Assembly (NCBI GenBank): GCA_944321705.1
Contig: CALUMG010000006.1
Location: 124,001-188,000, forward strand
From: an uncultured Muribaculaceae bacterium
Lineage (GTDB): Bacteria > Bacteroidota > Bacteroidia > Bacteroidales > Muribaculaceae
Direction of reading: 5' to 3'
DNA length: 64,000 nt
Shown here: piece by piece, positions 8,990 through 16,893 of the stretch
Layout of the letters: every line of letters begins with the position of its first letter
Position numbering within the stretch: the first letter of the stretch is position 1
Made by a program: the position numbers and the translations under genes
Notes under the pieces: model-generated
Seen by the model: the letters and a program-made list of their open reading frames with translations, nothing else
Databases searched by the model: none
Told to the model about the DNA's origin: nothing

Positions 8990-10435
8990 TCAAGAGACAT
9001 GTGATTTGGCAAGCCTGAAGATGTGATTTACTGCCGAGGGTATCTCGTGTTCATAATGAGTGACATACACGAGTGTCATGCCTTCGATTTTCATTATTTG
9101 CCCAATAACGTCGGACACGAGTTGCTTTTTCATCATGTCGAGTCCGTGCAAAGGTTCGTCAAGAATGAGCAGCGGCGCACGCTTGGCAAATGTGCGGGCA
9201 AGCAGTACAAGGCGTTGTTCTCCCGAAGACAGAGTCCTAAAATATCGTGTAGCCAAGTGCCCGAGACCAAACGTGTCGAGCCATTGCGAAGCTATGGCTT
9301 TTTGCTCGTCGTTTATGCGTCTGAAGCAGCCTATGTTATCGTGCAGACCCGAAGCAACCACAGTGAGTACATCTTCGCCATTGTTGAAGTACAAATGCAT
9401 TTCTGGAGAAATGTATCCTATGCGTTTCTTTATGTCCCAAATGCTTTCGCCGGTGCCGCGCTTTCGGTCAAACAAGGTTATGTCGTTACGGTAACCTTGA
9501 GGATTATCGGCATATACAAGGCTTAGCAAAGTTGATTTTCCTGCGCCATTCTCTCCGAGCAAAGCCCATTTTTCTCCAGTAGAAACTTTCCACGACACAT
9601 CATGCAGAATAATGTTCTTGCCGTATGCCACATTGCAATGCGACAGTTCAAAGGCTGTGGCATAGTCGGCAGGGGAGCTCGTGCTATTCAAAGGCAGCAC
9701 GGGCACTTGTTGCTGCGAGAAATATTGCTTTAGCTCATCGCGCAACGAAGCGATGTCTTGCGGAGTGACGTTTATCGGCTTGCCTATTTCGAGGTTTTGT
9801 ATGGGAATCACGCAATTGGTGAAATCAGGGATGTCGCGAGTGTTGCACAAGAGCAATATTATGGTTCTTCCATTTTCTGCCAACCGGGCAATCATGTCGT
9901 TGAACATTTGCCTTGAGCGAGAGTCAAGGCCAATGTAGGGATTGTCGATAATGATGATATCTGGATTGTCAATCAACATGTTTATGATTAGGAACTTGCG
10001 TAATTCCCCACTTGACAAGAAATTGACACGTTTATGCCTTACATCGTCGATGGATAGCGACTTGCATAGCGACAGCCATTGCCGGTCGTCGATTTTACCA
10101 TCGATAAGTTGCCCGACTGTGGGAATGCTGTCGTTTGCCGTTGATTCAAAGCGTTGTTGGTAATATGAGTCGGCGCATCCCGTGAGCGAATGAATGTCGG
10201 TAAATTCTATGCTTCTTATGTGTAATGATTTTTTGTCACCCAGTATTTTGTTGGTTGATATGTTCCAACCTTTTTCGATTATTTTTCCCAGTGTCGTTTT
10301 CCCTGAGCCATTTTCACCTACTACTGCATATATTTTGCCTTTCTCAATGGAGAAAGTGTGAGGGTTGCGTAATTTAACTCCCGTATATTGTAAAGTCTCA
10401 CTGACTGCATTTAGCAAAACATCATTATCTGGCAT
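8990..10435 (-). CDS. Tandem ABC ATPase, ModF/PhrA-like
   Basis: The protein has 481 residues and two complete ABC nucleotide-binding domains with no membrane segments. The first has Walker A VVGENGSGKTT and a degenerate signature (LSSGELRKF), with Walker B IIIIDNPYIGLD. The second has LLGENGAGKST, signature LSSGEQRLVLLAR and Walker B LLILDEPLHGLD. This architecture matches ModF (once called PhrA, 'photorepair protein'), a soluble double ATPase whose role is poorly defined and was linked to molybdate transport by neighbourhood in E. coli. No modABC or photolyase genes are adjacent here. The first domain has DNP where a DEP is usual, so its Walker B glutamate is replaced by Asn and it may hydrolyse ATP poorly. 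Confidence 0.88.
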   Translation of the reverse strand: MPDNDVLLNAVSETLQYTGVKLRNPHTFSIEKGKIYAVVGENGSGKTTLGKIIEKGWNISTNKILGDKKSLHIRSIEFTDIHSLTGCADSYYQQRFESTANDSIPTVGQLIDGKIDDRQWLSLCKSLSIDDVRHKRVNFLSSGELRKFLIINMLIDNPDIIIIDNPYIGLDSRSRQMFNDMIARLAENGRTIILLLCNTRDIPDFTNCVIPIQNLEIGKPINVTPQDIASLRDELKQYFSQQQVPVLPLNSTSSPADYATAFELSHCNVAYGKNIILHDVSWKVSTGEKWALLGENGAGKSTLLSLVYADNPQGYRNDITLFDRKRGTGESIWDIKKRIGYISPEMHLYFNNGEDVLTVVASGLHDNIGCFRRINDEQKAIASQWLDTFGLGHLATRYFRTLSSGEQRLVLLARTFAKRAPLLILDEPLHGLDMMKKQLVSDVIGQIMKIEGMTLVYVTHYEHEIPSAVNHIFRLAKSHVS

Positions 10436-10461
10436 TATGTCCTGTTTTTATAATTTGTCGG

Positions 10462-10494
10462 CAAATGTACTGAAAAAATCGGCTTATTATGCAA
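10462..10494 (-). promoter_or_regulatory. Probable promoter of the ModF-like gene
   Basis: TACATTTG (complement of 10462-10469) is preceded, 22 bases upstream, by TTG (complement of 10492-10494). The spacing is slightly long, so confidence is moderate. Confidence 0.45.
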
Positions 10495-10554
10495 AAAATT
10501 TAGGGTGAAACTGTTGTAAACAGTTGACAATGATTGCTGTCGGAGTATTTAAAA

Positions 10555-10594
10555 CAAAATGGCAACCATGCATAAGCGCATGGCTGCCATTTTG
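10555..10594 (-). terminator. Terminator of the hsp20 gene
   Basis: On the minus strand, CAAAATGGCAGCCATG pairs with CATGGTTGCCATTTTG (one mismatch) around a small loop, followed by TTTTAAAT. It lies just downstream of the hsp20 stop. Confidence 0.75.
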
Positions 10595-10621
10595 ATTAGT
10601 TTATTTTGAAGTTGCCTAACG

Positions 10622-11053
10622 TTAACGAATTTCTATCTTTCTCACGTCGTTCTTAGGTTCTTCTTTTGATTTTTTGAGAAGCTCGACTGTCAAAATTCCG
10701 TTCTCCACATGAGCCGAGATTTTGTCGCGATCAACATCGTCGGGCAATATCATGACTTGGCGGAATTGGGTATAAGAAAATTCACGACGCAAGTAATGAC
10801 CTTTTTCCTTGTTTTCGTTGTTTTCTTCTTTCTTTTCAAGCGAAACCACGAGATTTCCCTCTTCATCGAGATGAACGTTGAAGTCTTCCTTGGTCATGCC
10901 CGGAGCGGCAATTTCAACACAATATTCGTTTTCGCGTTCTACCACGTTAATGGCCGGAGCCGATATTGAATTTGATCTTTCAATCCAATCATTGTCAAAC
11001 AAATCGTTGAACACGCTTGGTAACCAATTTTGATTTCTTCGAATGAGTGCCAT
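10622..11053 (-). CDS. Hsp20/alpha-crystallin small heat-shock protein
   Basis: This is a 143-residue ATP-independent holdase chaperone. The N terminus (LIRRNQNWLPSVFNDLFDNDW) is the family's variable arm. The alpha-crystallin domain spans about residues 35-130, with the PGMTKEDF and NGILTVELLK strands. The C terminus has the Ile-x-Ile type anchor (RKIEI) used for oligomer assembly. An AGGAGA stretch lies about 11 bases before the ATG, unusual for this window. No CIRCE-type operator was seen. The length is normal for bacterial Hsp20. Confidence 0.95.
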   Translation of the reverse strand: MALIRRNQNWLPSVFNDLFDNDWIERSNSISAPAINVVERENEYCVEIAAPGMTKEDFNVHLDEEGNLVVSLEKKEENNENKEKGHYLRREFSYTQFRQVMILPDDVDRDKISAHVENGILTVELLKKSKEEPKNDVRKIEIR

Positions 11054-11117
11054 AGTTATAGTCTCCTATTTTAAATTATTAATTATCAATTTATTTTAAG
11101 AACTTGCATTCCGCTTT

Positions 11118-11130
11118 CCGGCATTGCCGG
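11118..11130. repeat. Short palindrome upstream of hsp20
   Basis: CCGGCA-T-TGCCGG is a perfect 6-bp inverted repeat about 65 bases upstream of the hsp20 start. A second small inverted repeat (ATGCC-ACC-GGCAT) lies at 11166-11178. These could be operator sites or chance; there is no direct evidence either way. Confidence 0.35.
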
Positions 11131-11340
11131 TCGCTTGCAAATCCACTATAAGAATTGCAAATCGGATGCCACCGGCATTTGTGCCGCAAAAATGGAAAAT
11201 TTGTCGGTTATCGTGACAAAAGTTCCTTTAATAATGGGGATATAGTGGTTAAAATGTCAGAAGGACGGGCAGGACGCAATATTATTTTATGCAGGTTCGG
11301 TTTAATTGATTATATTTACATAAGGATTTTTAAAGGAACG

Positions 11341-11691
11341 ATGAAATCTTTTTTAAGAATACATTATTCGTCGATATATCTGCTGCTCGGATGGCTTGCA
11401 TGTTTATTGTCGGGTGCCACTGGTACATGGGAACTTGTGGTGTGTGCCATATTCATCGTCCTTAATTTTGGCATGGAATCCAATCGTGGAGTGATAGAAT
11501 GGCGGAATACAAGGTTTAAGAAAGCATTCTATCATGTGGATACGGTTGTTACGACTTTATTGTCGGTGTTTGCCGTGTTGGTTATGATAAATGTATATGA
11601 TACTTTGGCTGTAGAACGGTTTGTGCCGACCGCGATAATGGTTGCATTGATGATAATATGCAATGTGCTGCATATTGTTAAAAAGATGTGA
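11341..11691 (+). CDS. Small membrane protein of unknown function
   Basis: I choose ATG 11341, preceded by AAAGGAACG. The frame is open further upstream, but that part is low in coding character and crosses the hsp20 upstream region. The 116-residue product has three or four hydrophobic segments (about residues 9-27, 33-45, 62-80 and 92-110) separated by short charged turns, so it is an integral inner-membrane protein. I do not recognise the family. It lies between divergent hsp20 and convergent truA and appears monocistronic. Confidence 0.65.
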   Translation: MKSFLRIHYSSIYLLLGWLACLLSGATGTWELVVCAIFIVLNFGMESNRGVIEWRNTRFKKAFYHVDTVVTTLLSVFAVLVMINVYDTLAVERFVPTAIMVALMIICNVLHIVKKM

Positions 11692-11709
11692 CATCATCTG
11701 GGTCGGGTG

Positions 11710-12453
11710 TTATTTTATTTCAAAAGGGTAGGTTATGTCCCAAAGGAAAAGAGCATGACCAGGCATGGAAGTTCCGGCGCAACAACGGTCTTTCTGTTCA
11801 ATGATTCGGCAAAAGTCCGATTTCGTGATTTTCCCCATTCCCACATCGACAAGAGTTCCTACAATTGCACGCACCATGTTTCGCAGGAAGCGGTCGGCAG
11901 TAATAGTGAATACCATTTGTTTCCCTTCAGGTTCCCATTGTGCATGGGTGATGCGGCAATTGTTGGTTGCCACATCGGTATGCAGTTTGCTGAAGCTGGT
12001 GAAGTCGGTATATTGTAATAAAACTTTGGCAGCTTCGTTCATTTTGTCAAAATCGAGCTTAGGGTTGCACTGCCAGCTAAGCGGATAAATGAAAGGTGAT
12101 TTTACCGTATGAGCAAAGTACTTGTATGTTCGGCTTGTTGCATCGAATCGGGCATGGGCGTCATCGTCCACCTTGAAAATTGTGTAGATAGCAATGTTTT
12201 TACCGAGCAGGCTGTTCAAGCTTCTCACCAATGGTGCAGTGTCATCGGGCATTGAATCACAGTCGAAGTGCGCAATCATCATTGCCGCATTTACTCCTGC
12301 ATCGGTTCGCCCGGCTCCTGTTATTGATATGGGTTTGCGTAGCACTGTCGACATGGCGTGTTCAATGGTCTCTTGGACAGTGGTGGCGTTTGGCTGGGTC
12401 TGCCATCCGTGGAAATTTGCGCCGTTGTAGGCAAGTCGCATAAAATATCTCAT
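11710..12453 (-). CDS. truA: tRNA pseudouridine(38-40) synthase
   Basis: The enzyme isomerises uridines 38-40 in the tRNA anticodon arm to pseudouridine. The 247 residues match TruA. The catalytic aspartate is Asp51 in GAGRTDAGVNA. Other family marks are the N-terminal LAYNGANFHGWQ (residues 7-18), ATSRTYKY near 105-112 and DRFLRNMVRAIVGTL near 185-200. The start is supported by a TAATTTTG box (complement of 12485-12492) upstream. The gene overlaps nothing and converges on the small membrane protein gene. Confidence 0.97.
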   Translation of the reverse strand: MRYFMRLAYNGANFHGWQTQPNATTVQETIEHAMSTVLRKPISITGAGRTDAGVNAAMMIAHFDCDSMPDDTAPLVRSLNSLLGKNIAIYTIFKVDDDAHARFDATSRTYKYFAHTVKSPFIYPLSWQCNPKLDFDKMNEAAKVLLQYTDFTSFSKLHTDVATNNCRITHAQWEPEGKQMVFTITADRFLRNMVRAIVGTLVDVGMGKITKSDFCRIIEQKDRCCAGTSMPGHALFLWDITYPFEIK

Positions 12454-12560
12454 AAGGCTTGTTCTTGTCGTGATTGGGTTGTTACAAAATTAGAGATTCG
12501 GCATGAGAATATGAAATCTGGATGGCGTTTTGCGGCGATTTCAGTTGGGTAGGATAGATG

Positions 12561-12600
12561 AAAAACGACGAGGCCACTTGAGCATGTGTCTCGTCGTTTG
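12561..12600 (-). terminator. Terminator of speA
   Basis: The arms AAACGACGAG and CTCGTCGTTT (12563-12572 and 12590-12599 in plus coordinates) form a stem just after the speA stop. A-rich sequence on the plus strand becomes the U tail on the minus strand. Confidence 0.75.
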
Positions 12601-12623
12601 TATGTAGTTCTCTTTAGTTGAGT

Positions 12624-14525
12624 TTAATCTTTTTCAAGATAAGTGTAACCGTAGAGGCCCGAACGGTAGTTGCTTAAGAACTCTCTACCTTCTTCGGGTG
12701 TGATTTTACCCGATTTCATGGATTTGGTAACCCAAGTTTCCACGTTTCGGACAAGCTTCTTGGGGCTGTATTGCACATAATCGAGGACTTCGGCCACAGT
12801 TTCTCCATCTATAATCTGGTCGATGTCGTAGTGGTCCTTGTAGACGCTTATGTGTACGGCATTAGTGTCGCCGAAGAGGTTGTGCATGTCGCCAAGGATT
12901 TCTTGGTATGCTCCCACGAGGAACACGCCGAAGTAGTAAGGTTCGTTATTTTTCACGGTATGCACGGGCAATGATGTGGATGTGCCGTGAACCGAGATGA
13001 AATTGCTTATCTTGCCATCGCTGTCGCATGTGATGTCTTGAATAGAAGCCATTTTGTTGGGCTTTTCGTCGAGACGGTAGATGGGCATTATGGGAAACAC
13101 TTGGTCTATAGCCCAAGAGTCGGGTAGGGACTGGAACAGTGAGAAGTTGCAGAAGTATTTTTCGGGCAGCGTTTTCGCCACTTTGCGCAACTCTTCGGGT
13201 GCATGCTTCATGTCGGAAGCCATTTCGCTTACATCTCGGGCTACCGACCAAAACAGTTTCTCGATGATTGCGCGCGTGCGCAGGTCAAGCAATCCGAGGC
13301 TGAACAAGTCGAGAGCTTCCTCCTTGATTTGCAGGGCATCGTGCCAGCTTTCAAACAGGCGAGGCTGGTTTAGCTTGTCCCAAATATCGTATAGTTCACG
13401 CGCCAATTCATGGTCGTTCTCATTGATTTTGTCTACGTCTTCATCCCATTGAGGCAGGCTTGCAGTCTCAAGGACTTCAAATATCAGCACGGAATGGTGG
13501 GCCGACAGCGACCGTCCCGACTCGGTGATTATGTTTGGTTGTTTTATGTTGTTCTTCACGCATGCGTCGACAAGAGCCGAAACCGAGTCGTTAACATATT
13601 CCTGAATGCTGTAGTTCATGCTGCTCTCGCTTGCGCTGCTACGAGTGCCGTCATAGTCTACACCCAGACCTCCGCCAATGTCGATGAAGTCGATGTCAAA
13701 TCCCATTTTCGTGAGTTGGACATAGAATTGGGTTGCTTCACGCAAAGCATTCTTTATGCGGCGTATTTTTGTTATTTGGCTGCCTATGTGGAAATGAATC
13801 AATTTAAGGCAGTCGGTCATTTTGTTCTTTTCAAGGAATTCGAGTGCGGCAAGCAATTCGCTTGAATTAAGCCCGAATTTACTTTGGTCGCCTCCCGATT
13901 CTTCCCATTTTCCGCTTCCCGAGCTCGACAATTTGATGCGTATGCCTATGTTTGGGCGAATCTTGAGCCTTTTTGAAATCTCGGCGATGAGGTTCAGCTC
14001 ATTTAATTTTTCAACCACGAGGAAAATGCGTCGTCCCATCTTTTGAGCGAGCAAAGCCAGTTCGATGTAGTTTTCATCCTTGTAGCCATTGCAAATAATG
14101 AGAGATTTTTCCGAAATGTTGATGGCAAGGACTGCATGCAACTCGGGTTTTGAGCCTGCTTCAAGCCCGATTTTGAATTTGTTGCCGTGGCTGACTATTT
14201 CTTCCACGACTTGCCTCATTTGATTGACCTTTATGGGGTATATTATGAAATTTTCAGCCTTGTAGTGATACTCTTCGGCAGCTTGCTGGAAGCAACGAGT
14301 GATTTTCTCGATTCGGTTGTCGAGAATATCGGGAAATCTCAAAAGCACCGGCGATGTAATGTCTCTCACTTGCAGCTCGTCCATGACTTCTTTCAAGTCA
14401 ACCGGAACGCAGTTCTCTTTCGGTGTTACCACCACATGCCCATTTTCATTAATGGAAAAATATTTCAAGCCCCACCCATTGATGTTGTAGAGCTCCGCAC
14501 TGTCTTCAATGCGCCATTTTCTCAT
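12624..14525 (-). CDS. speA: Biosynthetic arginine decarboxylase (PLP-dependent)
   Basis: The enzyme decarboxylates arginine to agmatine, the first step of polyamine synthesis from arginine. The 633 residues match the biosynthetic SpeA class (fold type III, alanine-racemase-like barrel). The PLP lysine is in IIYPIKVNQMRQVV (about residue 99). A glycine-rich phosphate loop is seen in DIGGGLGVDYDG, and TESGRSLSAHHS lies near residue 337. The C-terminal domain carries the VHGTSTSLPVHTV segment. It is monocistronic and divergent from the aldolase gene, with TAAATTTG (complement of 14588-14595) as a possible -7 element. Confidence 0.96.
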   Translation of the reverse strand: MRKWRIEDSAELYNINGWGLKYFSINENGHVVVTPKENCVPVDLKEVMDELQVRDITSPVLLRFPDILDNRIEKITRCFQQAAEEYHYKAENFIIYPIKVNQMRQVVEEIVSHGNKFKIGLEAGSKPELHAVLAINISEKSLIICNGYKDENYIELALLAQKMGRRIFLVVEKLNELNLIAEISKRLKIRPNIGIRIKLSSSGSGKWEESGGDQSKFGLNSSELLAALEFLEKNKMTDCLKLIHFHIGSQITKIRRIKNALREATQFYVQLTKMGFDIDFIDIGGGLGVDYDGTRSSASESSMNYSIQEYVNDSVSALVDACVKNNIKQPNIITESGRSLSAHHSVLIFEVLETASLPQWDEDVDKINENDHELARELYDIWDKLNQPRLFESWHDALQIKEEALDLFSLGLLDLRTRAIIEKLFWSVARDVSEMASDMKHAPEELRKVAKTLPEKYFCNFSLFQSLPDSWAIDQVFPIMPIYRLDEKPNKMASIQDITCDSDGKISNFISVHGTSTSLPVHTVKNNEPYYFGVFLVGAYQEILGDMHNLFGDTNAVHISVYKDHYDIDQIIDGETVAEVLDYVQYSPKKLVRNVETWVTKSMKSGKITPEEGREFLSNYRSGLYGYTYLEKD

Positions 14526-14640
14526 GCTCGTAGTTTCTCTAAAGTGTTTATAAAATATTAATGATTGGCCAGTTCCAAAAAACTAAGCAAATTTAATTAT
14601 AATTTATCTATTCAGAGATATATTCGATGCATAAAATTGC

Positions 14641-14648
14641 TATATTTG
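14641..14648 (+). promoter_or_regulatory. -7 box (TATATTTG) upstream of the aldolase gene
   Basis: A perfect TAnnTTTG element lies about 110 bases before the ATG at 14758. I do not see a good TTG at the right distance, so only the -7 element is claimed. Confidence 0.45.
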
Positions 14649-14757
14649 CAACATAAAACATTGCAATGGTGAAAAGTGCCCTTGTGGCGCGTTGGCGCGA
14701 TGTTGTTTGGATTTAAATTTGAATATTGATTTATTCACTTATATAAATTTAAGTAAA

Positions 14758-15759
14758 ATGGTAAATTACAAGGATCTTGGTTTGGTAAACACTCGTGAAA
14801 TGTTTGCCAAGGCCATCAAAGGCGGTTATGCAATACCGGCTTTCAACTTCAATAACATGGAGCAGTTGCAAGCAATCATCAAGGCTGCAGCCGATACAAA
14901 ATCTCCTGTAATCCTTCAAGTATCAAAGGGTGCCCGCAACTATGCCAACGCTACTTTGTTGCGTTACATGGCAGAAGGTGCTGTTGAATATGCAAAGGAA
15001 TTAGGTTGGGAACATCCTCAAATCGTGTTGCACCTCGACCACGGTGACAGTTTCGAGCTTTGCAAGTCTTGTGTTGACAGCGGATTCTCTTCAGTAATGA
15101 TCGACGGTTCTCATCTTCCTTATGAAGAAAATGTAGCTCTTACAAAGAAGGTTGTAGAATACGCACATCAATATGATGTTACCGTAGAAGGTGAGCTCGG
15201 TGTGCTTGCAGGTGTTGAAGATGAAGTTTGCGCAGAACATCACACTTACACCAATCCTGAAGAAGTAATCGACTTCGCTACTCGCACAGGTTGCGACAGC
15301 TTGGCAATCTCAATCGGTACTTCTCACGGTGCTTACAAGTTCAAACCGGAACAATGCACTCGTGACCCGAAGACAGGCCGTCTTGTTCCGCCTCCATTGG
15401 CATTTGATGTGCTCGACGCAGTAATGGAAAAACTTCCTGGATTCCCAATCGTTCTTCACGGTTCATCTTCAGTTCCTCAAGAATATGTTGACATCATCAA
15501 TGAAAATGGTGGCAAGTTGCCTGATGCAATTGGTATTCCTGAAGAAGAACTTCGCAAAGCAGCCAAGAGCGCAGTTTGCAAGATTAACATTGACTCTGAC
15601 AGCCGCTTGGCTATGACAGCTGCTGTACGCAAAGTATTCCATGACAAGCCTGCTGAATTCGACCCACGCAAGTATCTCGGACCGGCTCGCGACGAAATGG
15701 AAAAACTTTACAAGCACAAAATCATCAACGTGCTTGGCAGCGAAGGCAAGGCTCTTTAA
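14758..15759 (+). CDS. fba: Class II fructose-bisphosphate aldolase
   Basis: This zinc enzyme splits fructose 1,6-bisphosphate in glycolysis and runs in reverse in gluconeogenesis. ATG 14758 starts the conserved N terminus (MVNYKDLGLVNTREMF). The frame is open 22 codons further, but those follow the promoter region and do not look coding. The 333 residues show the metal-binding histidines in VLHLDHGDS, SHGAYKF and IVLHGSSS, and the active-site loop DGSHLPYEENV. Codon use is visibly biased towards a set of preferred codons compared with neighbours, as expected for an abundant protein. A strong terminator follows. Confidence 0.96.
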   Translation: MVNYKDLGLVNTREMFAKAIKGGYAIPAFNFNNMEQLQAIIKAAADTKSPVILQVSKGARNYANATLLRYMAEGAVEYAKELGWEHPQIVLHLDHGDSFELCKSCVDSGFSSVMIDGSHLPYEENVALTKKVVEYAHQYDVTVEGELGVLAGVEDEVCAEHHTYTNPEEVIDFATRTGCDSLAISIGTSHGAYKFKPEQCTRDPKTGRLVPPPLAFDVLDAVMEKLPGFPIVLHGSSSVPQEYVDIINENGGKLPDAIGIPEEELRKAAKSAVCKINIDSDSRLAMTAAVRKVFHDKPAEFDPRKYLGPARDEMEKLYKHKIINVLGSEGKAL

Positions 15760-15824
15760 TAAAAGTCTGATATACGTTCAATGCCGCGCGTTGCCGATGT
15801 AACGGCGGTGTCGAGCGAAATTGC

Positions 15825-15874
15825 AAAATTGCGCCTCGGGAAACAAAATCGCTACCCGTGGCGCAATTTTTTAT
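15825..15874 (+). terminator. Terminator after the aldolase gene
   Basis: The arms AAAATTGCGCCTCGGG (15825-15840) and CCCGTGGCGCAATTTT (15855-15870, one mismatch) are followed by TTATTT. It ends the aldolase transcript 40 bases before the DUF4286 gene. Confidence 0.85.
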
Positions 15875-15913
15875 TTAAACGCATGTGCATTCACTTGTTT
15901 AAATTTCTTGTAT

Positions 15914-16228
15914 ATGATAATTTACAATACTACCTATCATGCCGGAGTCAATGTCGAAGATAAATTCATCAAATGGTTGAGGACAGAATATATTCCAAGA
16001 GCCTTGGCGAGCGGTGAGTTGTCTTTGCCACAATTGACATGTGTGATGTCGGACAGGAGGGAAGTCGAAGGTAAAAGTTTTGCATTGCAGTTTCATGCAC
16101 CTTCGATAGAGGTCTTGGAGATATGGTACCGCAGGACCGGGGCAACATTGCTTGCCGAGATGCGTAAAATTTTTAATGAAGATGTAGTTGGATTTTCCAC
16201 ATTGATGGAGAAACTTGAACTGGAATAA
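15914..16228 (+). CDS. DUF4286 family protein
   Basis: The start ATG 15914 gives the family's typical N terminus ([22 protein letters not shown]). The frame is open upstream, but that part lies inside the aldolase terminator. The product of 104 residues has a ferredoxin-like size and pattern, is cytoplasmic, and has no known activity. The stop codon overlaps the ruvC start by one base (TAATG), indicating translational coupling. This pairing suggests co-expression rather than a proven role in recombination. Confidence 0.85.
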   Translation: MIIYNTTYHAGVNVEDKFIKWLRTEYIPRALASGELSLPQLTCVMSDRREVEGKSFALQFHAPSIEVLEIWYRRTGATLLAEMRKIFNEDVVGFSTLMEKLELE

Positions 16229-16818
16229 TGGCAAGTGTGGTGAGCGATTTTGAAAAGGTGATAATAGGCATAGATCCCGGGACAAATGTCATGGGGTATG
16301 GAATTCTTGGCGTGAACGGGAAGAAACCGTCTATGATTGCGCTTGGGGTCATAAAATTGAGCAAATTTGAAGACCATTACATGCGGTTGCATCGCATTTT
16401 TGAAAGGGTGCTTGGCCTCGTGGAGCAATATCTGCCCGATGAAATGGCCATAGAGGCCCCGTTCTATGGCAAGAATGTGCAATCGATGCTGAAACTCGGG
16501 CGTGCACAAGGCGTGGCCATGGCGGCTGCATTGCATCGTGACATTCCCATAACAGAATATGCCCCATTGAAAATTAAAATGGCAATAACGGGAAATGGTG
16601 GTGCATCGAAAGAGCAAGTAGCCGAAATGTTGAGGAGGATTCTTGACATTCCAAAAGACAAGATGCCCGATTTGCTTGATGCCACCGATGCTCTTGCCGC
16701 TGCGTTGTGCCATTATTATGAATCGACGAGACCTCATGGCGGAATTTCGACATGCAAGTCATGGAAAGAGTTTATATCAATGCATCCCGACAGGCTTAAG
16801 TCTTTGGGTGACAAATAA
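16228..16818 (+). CDS. ruvC: Crossover junction endodeoxyribonuclease RuvC
   Basis: RuvC resolves Holliday junctions together with RuvAB. The 196 residues include the catalytic acidic residues in IGIDPGTN (Asp near residue 16), [10 protein letters not shown] (Glu near 75) and [14 protein letters not shown] (Asp near 151). A short N-terminal extension ([10 protein letters not shown]) precedes the first strand. Overlap of one base with the DUF4286 gene marks a two-gene operon. A strong hairpin follows the stop. Confidence 0.96.
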   Translation: MASVVSDFEKVIIGIDPGTNVMGYGILGVNGKKPSMIALGVIKLSKFEDHYMRLHRIFERVLGLVEQYLPDEMAIEAPFYGKNVQSMLKLGRAQGVAMAAALHRDIPITEYAPLKIKMAITGNGGASKEQVAEMLRRILDIPKDKMPDLLDATDALAAALCHYYESTRPHGGISTCKSWKEFISMHPDRLKSLGDK

Positions 16819-16830
16819 AGGTGGATAAAT

Positions 16831-16867
16831 GGCCGAGGCCCGCAATTTGTTGATGCGGGCCTCGGTC
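16831..16867. terminator. Hairpin between ruvC and the AsmA-like gene
   Basis: GGCCGAGGCCCGC (16831-16843) pairs with GCGGGCCTCGGTC (16855-16867) around an 11-base loop. It is very G+C-rich and lies between convergent genes. A clear T run is missing, so terminator function is likely but not certain. Confidence 0.6.
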
Positions 16868-16893
16868 GTTGTTATATATTTGAAAGACTAAAG

